Under the pieces are notes generated by a model. It saw only the letters and a program-made list of their open reading frames with translations. It ran no database searches and had not been told where the DNA came from. Positions 44,133-53,444 of a stretch of 64,000 nucleotides of DNA are shown here, piece after piece (position 1 is the stretch's first letter; the number at the start of each line of letters is the position of its first letter). This stretch comes from an uncultured Modestobacter sp. (GTDB taxonomy: Bacteria > Actinomycetota > Actinomycetes > Mycobacteriales > Geodermatophilaceae), in the NCBI RefSeq assembly GCF_947486615.1, contig NZ_CANKUD010000005.1:62001-126000 (forward strand). The letters are read 5' to 3'. A program made the translations under genes and the position numbers.

Positions 44133-44200
44133 GTCATCGCTCTGGGAGCGGCGGAACTCACCGGCAGGAAGCTGCCCTGTGTGCCGGTTCGTTCTTCTCG

Positions 44201-45358
44201 TCAGGGGAAGCGGGTGCTCGGCGCTGAGGCGTGCCTGGGGTGCGCCCGGTCGGGCGATGTCGGCGTGGTGTCGTCGAGCGCCGGGGATGTACCAGTCCGG
44301 GTGCCGCCCTGCGACCAGGTCTTCCACGGGCGGGGGAGGTCGAAGACCCAGTTCGCCCAGGGGCGGGGCTCGGCGAACACCGCCGCCAGGAACGGCACGG
44401 CCACGCCCAGCGGTACCGCGATCGCCACGATCACGTAGGGCTCGTCGACGCCGAGGGCGAGCAGCACGACCCGCACGCCGGCCACCACGATCACGTGGGC
44501 CAGGTAGATCGGCAGCGTCCGCCGGCCGATCGCGGCCAGCAGGCCGCGCAGCGGTGTCACGTGGGAGAGCAGCACCGAGACCGCCAGCAGCGCGAGCGTG
44601 CCGGCCACGGCCGCGCACAGGCTCAGCGCACTCTGCGCCAGGTCGGCGGAGGCGGGCAGGGTGCCCGGGACGACGTCCAGCTGGTCGATCAGCAGCAGGG
44701 CGGCCAGGCCGAGCAGGCCGACCGCCGTCCACCCCCACACCGAGCGCTGCATCAGTGCGCCCAGCCGCGGCAGCCCCACCATCGAGCCGGCCGCGGCGAA
44801 GACGAGCAGCGACAGCCCGGTGAGGCCGAAGACGTCCAGGTTCCAGCCCCAGGTGACCAGGCTCACGCCGAGAAGTACGACACCGACCACCAGGCCCCGT
44901 GAACGGCTCGCCCACGGCCGGGAAACGGCGAGCACCACGGAGGTGACGATGAGGAACGGCAGGAACCACAGGTGCGCGAAGGTGATCCACACCGACCAGA
45001 TCGAGCCGGCGTCACGGGGCGTGTTCTTCAGTCCGTTGGTGGCCGCCTCGGCCGCGCTCTGCAGCGCGTACCAGAGGAGGTAGAGGTAGAGCATCAGCGA
45101 GGCGCGCTCGCGCACGTAGCCCGGACCGCCACGCTTCGTGACGGCGCGCGGCACGAAGAGCCCCAGGAGGAACGCCAGTGCCGGCATGCGGAAGAGGTAC
45201 AGCGCGGAGTTGACCGTCTCCAGAGGATGATCCGCCGGGATGAGGCCGGCGTTCAGCATGCCGTCGATGGAGTGGTTCGCGGCGACGCCGACGATGGCGA
45301 CAGCCCTCGCGACGTCGATCGCGTGAACCCGCTGAGGGCGCACGGGAGTCTCGGTCAC
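44201..45358 (-). CDS. Acyltransferase 3 family membrane protein
   Basis: About 385 residues and ten membrane helices. The N-terminus VHAIDVARAVAIVGVAANHSIDG contains the His expected in this family, LYLFRMPALAFLLGLFVPRAV the adjoining helix, and GRRTLPIYLAHVIVV the C-terminal conserved block. A hydrophilic tail ends the protein. It is probably an O-acetyltransferase for surface polysaccharide. GTG 45358-45356 is taken as start; TTG 45367 is an alternative. It is divergent from the Wzz-like gene by 185 bases. Confidence 0.85.
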   Translation of the reverse strand: MTETPVRPQRVHAIDVARAVAIVGVAANHSIDGMLNAGLIPADHPLETVNSALYLFRMPALAFLLGLFVPRAVTKRGGPGYVRERASLMLYLYLLWYALQSAAEAATNGLKNTPRDAGSIWSVWITFAHLWFLPFLIVTSVVLAVSRPWASRSRGLVVGVVLLGVSLVTWGWNLDVFGLTGLSLLVFAAAGSMVGLPRLGALMQRSVWGWTAVGLLGLAALLLIDQLDVVPGTLPASADLAQSALSLCAAVAGTLALLAVSVLLSHVTPLRGLLAAIGRRTLPIYLAHVIVVAGVRVVLLALGVDEPYVIVAIAVPLGVAVPFLAAVFAEPRPWANWVFDLPRPWKTWSQGGTRTGTSPALDDTTPTSPDRAHPRHASAPSTRFP

Positions 45359-45543
45359 GCGCCCCAACCTAGATCGATCGGCGCGTCGCCGCAGACGGGA
45401 GATGTGTCACGTCCGAGGGGCACAGCTGGGTCACGACGGTCACCCGAACGTGTTCTCGCCCTCTGCTGCCAACCGGGCTCGCCCTATCATTCGAACGCTG
45501 TCAGCGGGCGGACTCCGCCAGTCAGACGAGAGGACGCCAGTAG

Positions 45544-47058
45544 ATGACCAGCAGCACCACAGGGGCGACCAGCACACGGTCGGTGACGCAGGGTCACCAG
45601 CCCGACGGCGCCCAGGAGGTGTCCCGGGCGGACACCTGGCCCGGCCCCGCCGCGCCACTGGTCTGGCTGGCCACCCTCGCCCTCGTCGGGGCCGTGCTCG
45701 GCGGCCTGATCGGCGCGCTCGTCGGCGCCGCCGGCGACGAGGAGGCCACCGCGTCCGCGACGTTCGAGGTGGTCACCGACGCGCGGGCACTGAACAGCCC
45801 ACTCGCGACGTCCACCACGAACGTCGACACCGACACCTTCGTCGAGGGCCAGCTGCAGGCGCTGGAGTCCCTGCGCGAGGCACGGGAGGACGACGAGGCA
45901 TCCCTGACCGTCAGCCAGGTCGGCTCCGCCGACGTGCTGCGGATCAGCGCCACCGCACCCACCGCCGACCAGGCCACCGCCGCCGTCAGTGGGCTGCTCG
46001 ACGCCTACGTCACCGCGCGCCAGGAGGCGGCGGGCGCATCGGTCACCGCCGCCCTGGCCGCGGTCCAGCAGCGACTCGACGCGCTCGCCGTGCTCGGCGG
46101 CACCGACGAGGCCGGCACCCCGGTCGGCCAGGAGGTCCAGCGCCTGCTCTCCCAGCAGAGCGAGCTGCAGGCCGCCGCCACCCGCGTCCCCGGCATCGTC
46201 CCGGTGCTGCGCGGCACCACCGCCGACGAGCCCGCCGGCGCACCCTCGTGGCTGCTCTCCGGCCTCGTCGGCGCCGTGCTCGGCGCCGTCCTGCTGCTCG
46301 CCGCCGGCGCCGTCTGGCGGGCGACCACCAGCCGGATGTTCGACGCCCGCCTGCTCGTCGCCGCCGGGGTCACCGTGCTGCTGCCGCGGCTGCCCGCCGG
46401 GCGGGTCCGTGGCCGGGGCCGCCAGGTGCCCACCCGGGCGCCCAACGCCCGCGCGCTCTCCGCCGCCCGGCTCCTGGTGCCCCAGGTGACCGAGGTCGGC
46501 CGCGGCGCCGGCAGCCTCGCCGTCTTCGGTGCCGACGAGCGCGCCGGGGCCAGCGAGGTCGTCTGGGAGCTGGCCTGGGCCATCGCCTCCAGCGGCGCGC
46601 CGGTCGCCCTGCTCACCACCGCCTCGGCCGCCCACGCCGAGCGCCCCGACGGTCAGCGGCGCGCCGACGGCACCGAGCGGGTCGTCACCTCCGCGCTCAG
46701 CGTGGTCGAGCTCCCCGCCCAGCCCGACGACGACGTGCTCGCCGCCGCCGTGGCGCAGCAGCGCGCCGCCGGCCGGCAGGTGCTGCTGCACGCCCCGGCG
46801 CTCACCACCGGCGTCCGCGCCCACGACCTCGCCCGCCACGTCGACCGGGCCGTCGTGGTCGTGGGGGAGGGCGTCTCCTCCCTGGAGGGCGCGCTCGCCG
46901 CGGTCCGGGACGTCAGCGGCTCCACCGCCCCGCTGCTCGGCGTCGTCGTCACCACGACCAGCGGCCACCTCGGCCGCGCCCAGGTCGACGCCCCCGCCAG
47001 CCACCCTGCGGAGGAGACCACGTCGCCTCGGCAGGAGACCATCCCCAGCGAGGTCTGA
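45544..47058 (+). CDS. Wzz-type chain-length protein with a degenerate kinase-like domain
   Basis: The 504-residue protein has one membrane helix at about residues 36-62, a periplasmic Wzz-like region (ASATFEVVTDARALNSPL ... SLTVSQVGSADVLRISATAPT) with a coiled segment, and a second helix near residue 240. A cytoplasmic part resembles the BY-kinase fold (SLAVFGADERAGASEVVWELAWAIA; LLGVVVTTTSGH) but lacks a Walker A lysine motif and a Tyr tail. It probably sets chain length without kinase activity. ATG 45544 heads an overlapping operon with the flippase, polymerase and glycosyltransferase. Confidence 0.75.
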   Translation: MTSSTTGATSTRSVTQGHQPDGAQEVSRADTWPGPAAPLVWLATLALVGAVLGGLIGALVGAAGDEEATASATFEVVTDARALNSPLATSTTNVDTDTFVEGQLQALESLREAREDDEASLTVSQVGSADVLRISATAPTADQATAAVSGLLDAYVTARQEAAGASVTAALAAVQQRLDALAVLGGTDEAGTPVGQEVQRLLSQQSELQAAATRVPGIVPVLRGTTADEPAGAPSWLLSGLVGAVLGAVLLLAAGAVWRATTSRMFDARLLVAAGVTVLLPRLPAGRVRGRGRQVPTRAPNARALSAARLLVPQVTEVGRGAGSLAVFGADERAGASEVVWELAWAIASSGAPVALLTTASAAHAERPDGQRRADGTERVVTSALSVVELPAQPDDDVLAAAVAQQRAAGRQVLLHAPALTTGVRAHDLARHVDRAVVVVGEGVSSLEGALAAVRDVSGSTAPLLGVVVTTTSGHLGRAQVDAPASHPAEETTSPRQETIPSEV

Positions 47059-47060
47059 CC

Positions 47061-48485
47061 TTGGCGGTCGCGGCGGAGCAGACCCAGGAGGTCCGCCGGA
47101 GCTTCGGGCTGCGCATGGTGGTCGCCGTCCTGGGTCTGGTGGCCACCTTCCTCACCTCGGTGGTCGCCGTCCGGACCCTGGACGCCCGGGCCGCCGCCGG
47201 GTTCCTGGCGATCCTCGGTGCGCTGATGCTCGGCCCGATGGTCGGCCGGCTGGGACTGGGGCAGAGCGCGATCCGGGCCATCGCCGGCGCCGGGTCACCC
47301 GCCGAGGTGGCCGTGCAGGTGGTCGCCCACCTGCGTGCCGTCGCCCTGCTCAGCGTGGTCACCGCGCCGCTGGTCGCCTGGGTCGCCACCGTCGTCGTCC
47401 GGGACGACCGCGGCCTGGTGGTCGCCCTGGTCGCCGGGCTGATCGTGCTGGAGACCCTGCGGCTGACCATCAGCGACGTCTACGCCGCGCTCGGCCGGAT
47501 CCCCTGGTCGGTCGCGGCCACCCACCACAGCCGGTCGATCCTCGCGCTGCTGGTCATGCTGGTCGTCGTCCTCGTGCAGGGCGGGGAGACCACCCTGCCC
47601 ACCCTGCTCACCGCCTACGCCGGCACCTCGCTGGTGCTGCTGCTCGTCGTCCTCGTCCGGCTGCCGCTGCGGGCGGGCAGCACCGGCACCCGCTGGTGGC
47701 GGCCGATGCTGGTGGCGATGGCCGCCGGGGCGTGGCTGTTCACCGTCGAGCTCGGTGCCTTCCTCGTCGGCCGCGCCGACGTGTGGCTGGCCGGCGCGGT
47801 CTTCCCCGCCGACGAGGTGCTGCTGTACTCGACCGCCAGCGTGCTGGCCATGCAGGTCACCGTGCTCGAGGGCCTGGCCAACATCGCCATCACCCCGGTC
47901 GCTGCCCGGATGTGGGCCGAGGGCCGCCGCGACCGGGTGTTCGCGCTGCTCCGCGCCAGCGCCACGCTCTCCACCGCCGTCACCGTCGTGCTCGTCGCCG
48001 GCGTCTGGCTGCTCGCCCCCCAGGTGCTGGCCGTCTACGGCGACGGACTGGACGACGCCGCCCCCTACCTCTCCGTGCTCGCCACCGGCGGCCTGGGCAT
48101 GGCCGTCTTCGGCGCCTGCGCGGTGCTGCTCGTCGTCACCGGCAACGGCCGCACCGCCGCCGGCGCGGTCGGCGTGGCCATGCTCATCGCCGTCCCCGGG
48201 GCCGTGCTCGCCGCCGTGCTCGGCGGCCCGCTGGCACTCTCCATCGCCAGCGCGTCGGCCACCGCGCTGCTGTTCGGCTCCTACGCCTTCGCCTGCCGCC
48301 GTGCCTTCGGGACGGCGCCGCTGCCCGGCCTGCACCTGCGCAGCAGCCTGCTCCTGCTGGCCGGCCGCGGACCCGACGAGGACGACGCCCCCGACGCCGC
48401 GGTCACCGCAGCCACCGACAACGGGGCGGTCACCGGCAGCGGTGCCGGCCCGGGCGTCGTCGACGGGCCGGGGACGACGCGATGA
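47061..48485 (+). CDS. Wzx-type polysaccharide flippase
   Basis: This 474-residue polytopic protein (about 12-14 helices) begins FGLRMVVAVLGLVATFLTSVVAVRTLDARAAAGFLAILGALMLGPMVGRLGLGQSAIR, typical of polysaccharide exporters, and ends in an acidic, Gly-rich tail. TTG 47061 lies two bases after the Wzz stop and is preceded by GAGG at seven bases. Its stop overlaps the polymerase ATG as ATGA. The nearest match in role is the flippase at 32919, but the two differ too much to be recent duplicates. Confidence 0.82.
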   Translation: MAVAAEQTQEVRRSFGLRMVVAVLGLVATFLTSVVAVRTLDARAAAGFLAILGALMLGPMVGRLGLGQSAIRAIAGAGSPAEVAVQVVAHLRAVALLSVVTAPLVAWVATVVVRDDRGLVVALVAGLIVLETLRLTISDVYAALGRIPWSVAATHHSRSILALLVMLVVVLVQGGETTLPTLLTAYAGTSLVLLLVVLVRLPLRAGSTGTRWWRPMLVAMAAGAWLFTVELGAFLVGRADVWLAGAVFPADEVLLYSTASVLAMQVTVLEGLANIAITPVAARMWAEGRRDRVFALLRASATLSTAVTVVLVAGVWLLAPQVLAVYGDGLDDAAPYLSVLATGGLGMAVFGACAVLLVVTGNGRTAAGAVGVAMLIAVPGAVLAAVLGGPLALSIASASATALLFGSYAFACRRAFGTAPLPGLHLRSSLLLLAGRGPDEDDAPDAAVTAATDNGAVTGSGAGPGVVDGPGTTR

Positions 48486-49813
48486 GCCTGCTGACCGCCG
48501 TCCGGCCCCGCCACGTCCGGCCGCGGGGCGTCGAGCTCGGTGGGGCCCCGGGTGTCTGGTGGCTCTCCCCGCTGGCCCTGGTCGGCCTGGTCGTCCTGCC
48601 GACCACCTGGCTGGCGCTGGCCATCGCCGACGAGCGGTACCGCGCGCTGTGGGGCACCCCGAAGTGGATCGACCTGCACTGGACGCTGTGGTTCACCCTC
48701 GGCCTGCTGCTGTTCCTCGGCGCGGCGATGCTGCCGGGCACCCGCGGCGTGCGCCGGGTCGCGAACTGGCCCGGGCTCTCCACCGGTGACCTGCGCATCC
48801 TCGAGCGCTCGGCCACGGTGCTGTTCTGGCTCACCATGGTCGGCTACATCGCCTACGCGGCCCAGGCCGTCCGGGTCGGGCTGAGCCCCAGCCTGCTGCT
48901 GACCTCGCTGCTCAACCAGGAGCTCTACGGGCTGGGCATCCGCGACCGGCTGGGCACCGTCCCCGGGCTGACCACGATGACCCAGTTCGGGCTGGGCTTC
49001 GTCGTCGTCACCGGGGTGCTGGTGATCGCGAACGGCCGGCGGGCCCGGTACACCCGCCGGCTCGTCATCGTGGTGCTCCTGGCGCTGGTGCGCGCCTTCT
49101 TCGTCACCGAGCGGCTGGCCCTGCTCGAGCTGCTCGTGCCGATGCTGGTGCTGGTCGTGGCCGGCATGTCCCGCCGCACCCGGGGCGCGCGGCGGGCGGC
49201 GCTGCTGCCCGCGGTCCTGCTGCCCGTCGTCGTCCTGGTCTTCGCCGCCTTCGAGTACTCCCGCAGCTGGGTGTTCTACGCCGCGCAGGGCGGCCAGTCG
49301 TTCCCGGTCTTCGTGGTCGAGCGCTTCGCCGGCTACTACGTCACCGCCTACAACAACGGCGCGATCCGGCTGGTCCACCAGGACGGCGCGGGACTGCCCT
49401 ACGACCTGTGGTCGGCGTTCTGGACCGCACCCGGGGTGGGCAGCGCGAACCTGTACCGCACGCTCACCGGCGTCGACGCCGACCCGGCGTACACCCTGGC
49501 GCTCGAGCGGTTCGGCAACCCCGAGTTCAACAACTACGGCGGGGTCGCCAGCCCGTTCGTCGACCTGGGCATCGCCGGCGGGCTGGTGTTCTACGTGCTC
49601 GCCGGCCTGCTCTGCGGCACCCTGTACCGCTCGCTGCGCGAGGGCCGCATCTGGGGCCTGCTGCTCTACCCGGTGTTCGTGCTGACGCTGCTGGAGCTGC
49701 CCCGCTACTTCTACATCGGCCAGGGGCGGGCCGCGCCGGGCCTGGTCTCCCTCCTGGCCATCGCCCTGCTGGTCAACCGAGCCCGCCGACGACGAACCGG
49801 AGCCGTCCTCTGA
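48482..49813 (+). CDS. Wzy-like polysaccharide polymerase
   Basis: The 443-residue membrane protein has about ten helices and a large outside loop (AAFEYSRSWVFYAAQGGQSFPVFVVERFAGYYVTAYNNGAIRL, ending near NPEFNNYGGVASPFVDLGIAGGL), as in O-antigen and exopolysaccharide polymerases. ATG 48482 overlaps the flippase stop (ATGA), and its own stop overlaps the glycosyltransferase start (TGATG), so Wzz, Wzx, Wzy and GT are made as a unit. Confidence 0.82.
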   Translation: MSLLTAVRPRHVRPRGVELGGAPGVWWLSPLALVGLVVLPTTWLALAIADERYRALWGTPKWIDLHWTLWFTLGLLLFLGAAMLPGTRGVRRVANWPGLSTGDLRILERSATVLFWLTMVGYIAYAAQAVRVGLSPSLLLTSLLNQELYGLGIRDRLGTVPGLTTMTQFGLGFVVVTGVLVIANGRRARYTRRLVIVVLLALVRAFFVTERLALLELLVPMLVLVVAGMSRRTRGARRAALLPAVLLPVVVLVFAAFEYSRSWVFYAAQGGQSFPVFVVERFAGYYVTAYNNGAIRLVHQDGAGLPYDLWSAFWTAPGVGSANLYRTLTGVDADPAYTLALERFGNPEFNNYGGVASPFVDLGIAGGLVFYVLAGLLCGTLYRSLREGRIWGLLLYPVFVLTLLELPRYFYIGQGRAAPGLVSLLAIALLVNRARRRRTGAVL

Positions 49814-50901
49814 TGCCCGCCCCGTTGCGCTACCTGCTGGTGGCCACCCACGTGCCGCCCAGCGGGGGCGGTGGCGGGATGGTCCGCTACGTCATGGAGA
49901 TGGCCCGCGGCCTCGCCGCCCGCGACGACGTCGAGCTGCACGTCCTCGCCGGCGCCGGCGCCGAGGCGGCCTTCACCGGCGTGGCCGAGCCCGACCGGGT
50001 GCACACGCTGCCCGGTCGCGGCCCGCTGGTCTCCGCCGTCGAGCGGCTCGCCGGTGCCCGGGTGGGCGGCCGGATGGACGTCGTGCACGGCACCAAGCAC
50101 CTGCTCCCGCGGGGCGTGCCCGGCGTCGGCGTGCTCACCGTGCACGACATGCTCGCCCTCGACCGGCCCTACGACTTCGGCCTGGCCAAGCGGCTGCTGG
50201 TGCGCGGCCCCTACCTGGCATCCATGCGGGCGGCCGATGCGCTGGTCTGCGTCAGCGCCGCCACCCGCGACCGGGTCGCCGCCTACCTGCCCTCGGTCGC
50301 CGGCCGCACGTCCGTGGTGCACCACCCCGACGGCTCCTCGCTCACCGCCGTGGACGCCGACCCGGTGCCCGAGCTGACCGGGCGGCCGTTCGCCCTGGTC
50401 GTCGGTGACCCCTCGCCGCGCAAGAACGTCGGGCTGGTCGTCGACGCCTGGGCCGCCGTGCGCGCCGAGGTGCCCGACGCCGTGCTGGTCGTCGTCGGGC
50501 CGGACAGCTGGGGCCCCACCGACCGCGGCCAGGCCTTCGCCGCGCTGGCCGCCGAGGGCGCCGTCGCGCCGATGGGGCACGTGCCCGACGCCCAGCTGCG
50601 CTGGCTCTACGAGCACGCCCGGGTGGTGCTCTGCCCGAGCCTGGCCGAGGGGTTCGGGCTGCCCGCCGCCGAGGCGCTCACCTTCGGCGCCCCGCTGATC
50701 ACCTCCGAGGACCCCGCGCTGGCCGAGGCGTCCCCGGTCGGCGCGCAGCGGCTGCCCGGCCGCCGTCCCGAGGTGTGGGCGGCCGCGATCACCGAGCACC
50801 TGCGCCGTCCACGCCCGGACGTCGCCGGTCGGCCTGCCCGGCGTGGCTGGGACGACGTCGTCGAGGAGACCCTGGAGGCGGTGCGGCGTGCCCAGCGCTG
50901 A
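49813..50901 (+). CDS. GT4-family glycosyltransferase
   Basis: This 362-residue GT-B enzyme opens YLLVATHVPPSGGGGGMVRYVMEMARGLA and shows MDVVHGTKHLLP, VLTVHDMLALDRP, VSAATRDRVAAYLP, LVVGDPSPRKNVGLVVDAW, VLVVVGPDSWGP and CPSLAEGFGLPAAEALTFGAPLITSEDPALAE. It resembles mannosyl or rhamnosyl transferases of the GT4 family. The ATG overlaps the polymerase stop. The next small gene starts within its last 14 bases. Confidence 0.88.
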   Translation: MPAPLRYLLVATHVPPSGGGGGMVRYVMEMARGLAARDDVELHVLAGAGAEAAFTGVAEPDRVHTLPGRGPLVSAVERLAGARVGGRMDVVHGTKHLLPRGVPGVGVLTVHDMLALDRPYDFGLAKRLLVRGPYLASMRAADALVCVSAATRDRVAAYLPSVAGRTSVVHHPDGSSLTAVDADPVPELTGRPFALVVGDPSPRKNVGLVVDAWAAVRAEVPDAVLVVVGPDSWGPTDRGQAFAALAAEGAVAPMGHVPDAQLRWLYEHARVVLCPSLAEGFGLPAAEALTFGAPLITSEDPALAEASPVGAQRLPGRRPEVWAAAITEHLRRPRPDVAGRPARRGWDDVVEETLEAVRRAQR

Positions 50902-51409
50902 CCTGAGCGGCATCCTGTCCACCCCGGTCCACGGCGAGGTGCTGACGGTGCGGCACGTGGCCACCGGCGCCGAGCTGGCCACCGCCCGCGCGGCCGCGGC
51001 CGTGCAGACCGCCGCGGGCTGGTCCAGCACCGCGCACGAGGTGGCCGACCTGCCCGGGCTCGCCCTGGACGACGTCGACGCCGTCGTGCTCTGGGGCGCC
51101 GCGGCCGCGGCCGGCCGGGACGTCGTGGCCGGGCGGCGGCCCACCGTTGTCGTGCTCGACGCCGCCGACACCCGCGCCGTGCTGACCCGCCCCGCCCGCT
51201 GGGCCGCCGAGCTGCGCCGGGCGGCGGACACCAACCTGCTGCTGGTGCCCGCCGGCCTCGCGGAGCGCTACACGCGCTGGGGCCCGCCGGTTCCGCTGGC
51301 CCACCGGCCCGAGGGCCTGCCCGGCGACGACGCCGTCACCGTGCTGTCGGCCTGGACCGCCCGGGCCTACGCGTTCGGACGCCGTCCGGCCGCGCAGCCC
51401 GCCGGCTGA
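50888..51409 (+). CDS. Hypothetical protein at the end of the wzz-wzx-wzy operon
   Basis: A 173-residue soluble, Ala/Arg-rich protein with no domain I recognise. Strands such as DDVDAVVLWGAAAAAGRDVV and TVVVLDAADTRAVL suggest a small Rossmann-like fold, perhaps a remnant of a glycosyltransferase. GTG 50888 lies nine bases after GGAGG and overlaps the glycosyltransferase gene by 14 bases. It ends four bases before the converging beta-helix gene. Confidence 0.6.
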   Translation: MPSADLSGILSTPVHGEVLTVRHVATGAELATARAAAAVQTAAGWSSTAHEVADLPGLALDDVDAVVLWGAAAAAGRDVVAGRRPTVVVLDAADTRAVLTRPARWAAELRRAADTNLLLVPAGLAERYTRWGPPVPLAHRPEGLPGDDAVTVLSAWTARAYAFGRRPAAQPAG

Positions 51410-51413
51410 GCCG

Positions 51414-52973
51414 TCACCAGCCGCTGCGGAAGGCGGACGGCGCGCCGTCGTCCACCAGCCCGGTGACCCGGACGGCCGAGGGCGTGCTCGTGTAGATCGG
51501 CATCGCCGGCCCGCCCGCGAGGGAGACCCGGGTCAGGCTCACCCGGCTGAGGCCCGCGCCCGGGTTGGCGAGGACGCCGATGTTCCAGGTCGCGCTGCTG
51601 CGGGTGTTCCGCACCGCCAGGTCCTGCAGGGTGATGTCGCTGGTCTGGGGGCCGGTGTTGCCGGAGTAGACCATCAGTGCGCCGTGGTCCTTGGCGGTGT
51701 TGCGGTTGGCACCGGTCACCGTGCCGCCGCGGACCAGGACCCGCTGCGAGGGGTAGGTGTCGTACTCCGCCTCGCTGCCGAGGTACACCGCGGCGGCGTC
51801 GGTGTCCCGGATCGTGACGTCGGTGTAGGTGATGTCGTTGCCGCCGACCACGGAGATGCCGCGGCCCCAGGTGGTGCCGTTGACCGTCGGCGAGGTGATC
51901 TGGATCCGGGCGCTCACCACGCCGTCGGACTTGTACGACACGACCGCGACCCCGTCGTCCCCGGTGCGGTTGGTGACCGGGGAGACCACCCGGCCGTCCG
52001 TCGCACCGTTGCTCATGTGGATGCCGTCGGCGCGGCTGTCGGACACGGTGACCCGGTCCAGCAGGAAGCGCGCGGACCCGTCCACGAAGATGCCGGCGGC
52101 GGCTGCGCCCTGGACGTGCACGTCGCGCAGCACGACGTCGTCGCCCCAGACCCGGACCTTGTCCTGGGCGGGGGCGTCCCAGCGGCGGGTGGAGGCAGTC
52201 AGCCCGAAGGTGACCCCGGTGACCGTCACCCGGGAGCCGGTGACGTGGAACGACGACCGGGCCTCGTCGGTGGCCAGCAGGGTGGCGCCGGGCCCGGACA
52301 GCGTGACGTTCGACCGGCTCAGGCGCAGCACGTCGGAGTGCAGGTAGGTCGCGCCGGCCTTGAGCTGCAGGACGCTGCCGACCGGCACGCTGTCCAGCGC
52401 CTTCTGCAGCGCGGCGGTGTCGTCGGTGCGCCCGTCACCCGTGGCGCCGAACCTCTCGACGGGCAGGACGCCCCGGGCCGCGGACACGGCCTGCGGTGCG
52501 ATCGGGGCGGGCGCGGCCGGCAGGGCGGCGGTGCCGGCGGGCTGGACGGCGGGCTCGGCCGCCGCAGGTGCGGCGGCGGGCCCGGCGCCGGCGGCCGGCG
52601 CCGAGGCGCCGGGGGACGCGAGCGGAGCCGGGGCCGGGGCCGTCGCCGGCTCCGTGGTCGACGGGGCCGGGGCGGCCGCGGTCGAGCCGGCCGGGGGCAC
52701 CGCGGCGGCGCTGGGGGCCTGCGCGCCGGAGGTCGGGGACGTTGCCTGCAGCGCGGCGGCGCTCGGTGAGGCGGTGACCAGGTCCGGCACCGGCGCGTCC
52801 GCCGAGTGCACGCCCTGCACGGACAGCACGCCGACGGCGGTCAGGCACACGGCGAACGCGGTGCCCAGCACCGCCGCCCGCCGGCTGCGCCCGCGGGGCG
52901 CGGCCTCGTCCGGGGTCGGGTCGAGGAACGCCAGTTCGTCGACGTCGGAGCGGGCGTGGTGGAGCGAGGTCAT
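51414..52973 (-). CDS. Exported right-handed beta-helix protein (copy 1)
   Basis: A 519-residue protein. About 45 cytoplasmic residues precede one membrane helix (AAVLGTAFAVCLTAVGVLSV), then about 120 residues of Ala/Pro/Thr low complexity. A pectate-lyase-like parallel beta-helix starts at VERFGATGDGRTDDTAALQKALDSVP, with repeated coils (NVTLSGPGATLL, RVTVTGVTFGL, DVVLRDVHVQG, LDRVTVSDSRADGIH, NDITYTDVTIRDTDAAAVYLG). It may cut or bind the exopolysaccharide; the enzyme class is unknown. ATG 52973-52971 has GGAGG upstream. A paralogue lies 472 bases upstream. Confidence 0.82.
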   Translation of the reverse strand: MTSLHHARSDVDELAFLDPTPDEAAPRGRSRRAAVLGTAFAVCLTAVGVLSVQGVHSADAPVPDLVTASPSAAALQATSPTSGAQAPSAAAVPPAGSTAAAPAPSTTEPATAPAPAPLASPGASAPAAGAGPAAAPAAAEPAVQPAGTAALPAAPAPIAPQAVSAARGVLPVERFGATGDGRTDDTAALQKALDSVPVGSVLQLKAGATYLHSDVLRLSRSNVTLSGPGATLLATDEARSSFHVTGSRVTVTGVTFGLTASTRRWDAPAQDKVRVWGDDVVLRDVHVQGAAAAGIFVDGSARFLLDRVTVSDSRADGIHMSNGATDGRVVSPVTNRTGDDGVAVVSYKSDGVVSARIQITSPTVNGTTWGRGISVVGGNDITYTDVTIRDTDAAAVYLGSEAEYDTYPSQRVLVRGGTVTGANRNTAKDHGALMVYSGNTGPQTSDITLQDLAVRNTRSSATWNIGVLANPGAGLSRVSLTRVSLAGGPAMPIYTSTPSAVRVTGLVDDGAPSAFRSGW

Positions 52974-53444
52974 CGGGCCTCCAGGAGGCAGAGCGCGCGG
53001 CGTGGGGCTGAGCCGGCTGTGCGTAGGGCTGGCACGGTCGCGGTCCGGGCGCCAGGCGCCCCGGCCCGGTCGACCGCGGAGGACCCGACAGCGCTGTACG
53101 GCGTCCCCACGCACCCAGGATGAGCCGCGAACGAAGACGCTCCGTGAACGACGCGCTACTAACCGCACACAATCGGGTCAGGCGTCACACGAGTCCCAGC
53201 AACCCCTGGCGCACGGTCCTCGGCGATGTCATCGGCAGTCCCGGCGCTCCGTGTGACCACCGGGACGCGACGTCCGCGACCGTCACCGGATCGTGCCGTC
53301 GGACCCTCCCGCCGGCGCTCGCCCGACCGTCGTCCCCCCGCATCGACAGCTGTCCCCCTGCACCAACGCTGGTGCAGGGGGACAGTGGGTGATCAGGTCG
53401 CCTGGTCCACGCATGGGACGGCGACGACGGGACGCGCCGGGGCG
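52974..53444. other. Spacer between the two beta-helix genes
   Basis: This 471-base region must hold the promoter of copy 1 (minus strand) and the terminator of copy 2. A strong hairpin lies at 53350-53385. No open frame in it has convincing coding character. Confidence 0.5.
53350..53385 (-). terminator. Terminator hairpin after beta-helix copy 2
   Basis: A perfect 16-bp stem (CTGTCCCCCTGCACCA with its complement) with an ACGC loop lies about 60 bases past the stop of the minus-strand gene at 53445. No U-run follows. Confidence 0.75.
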
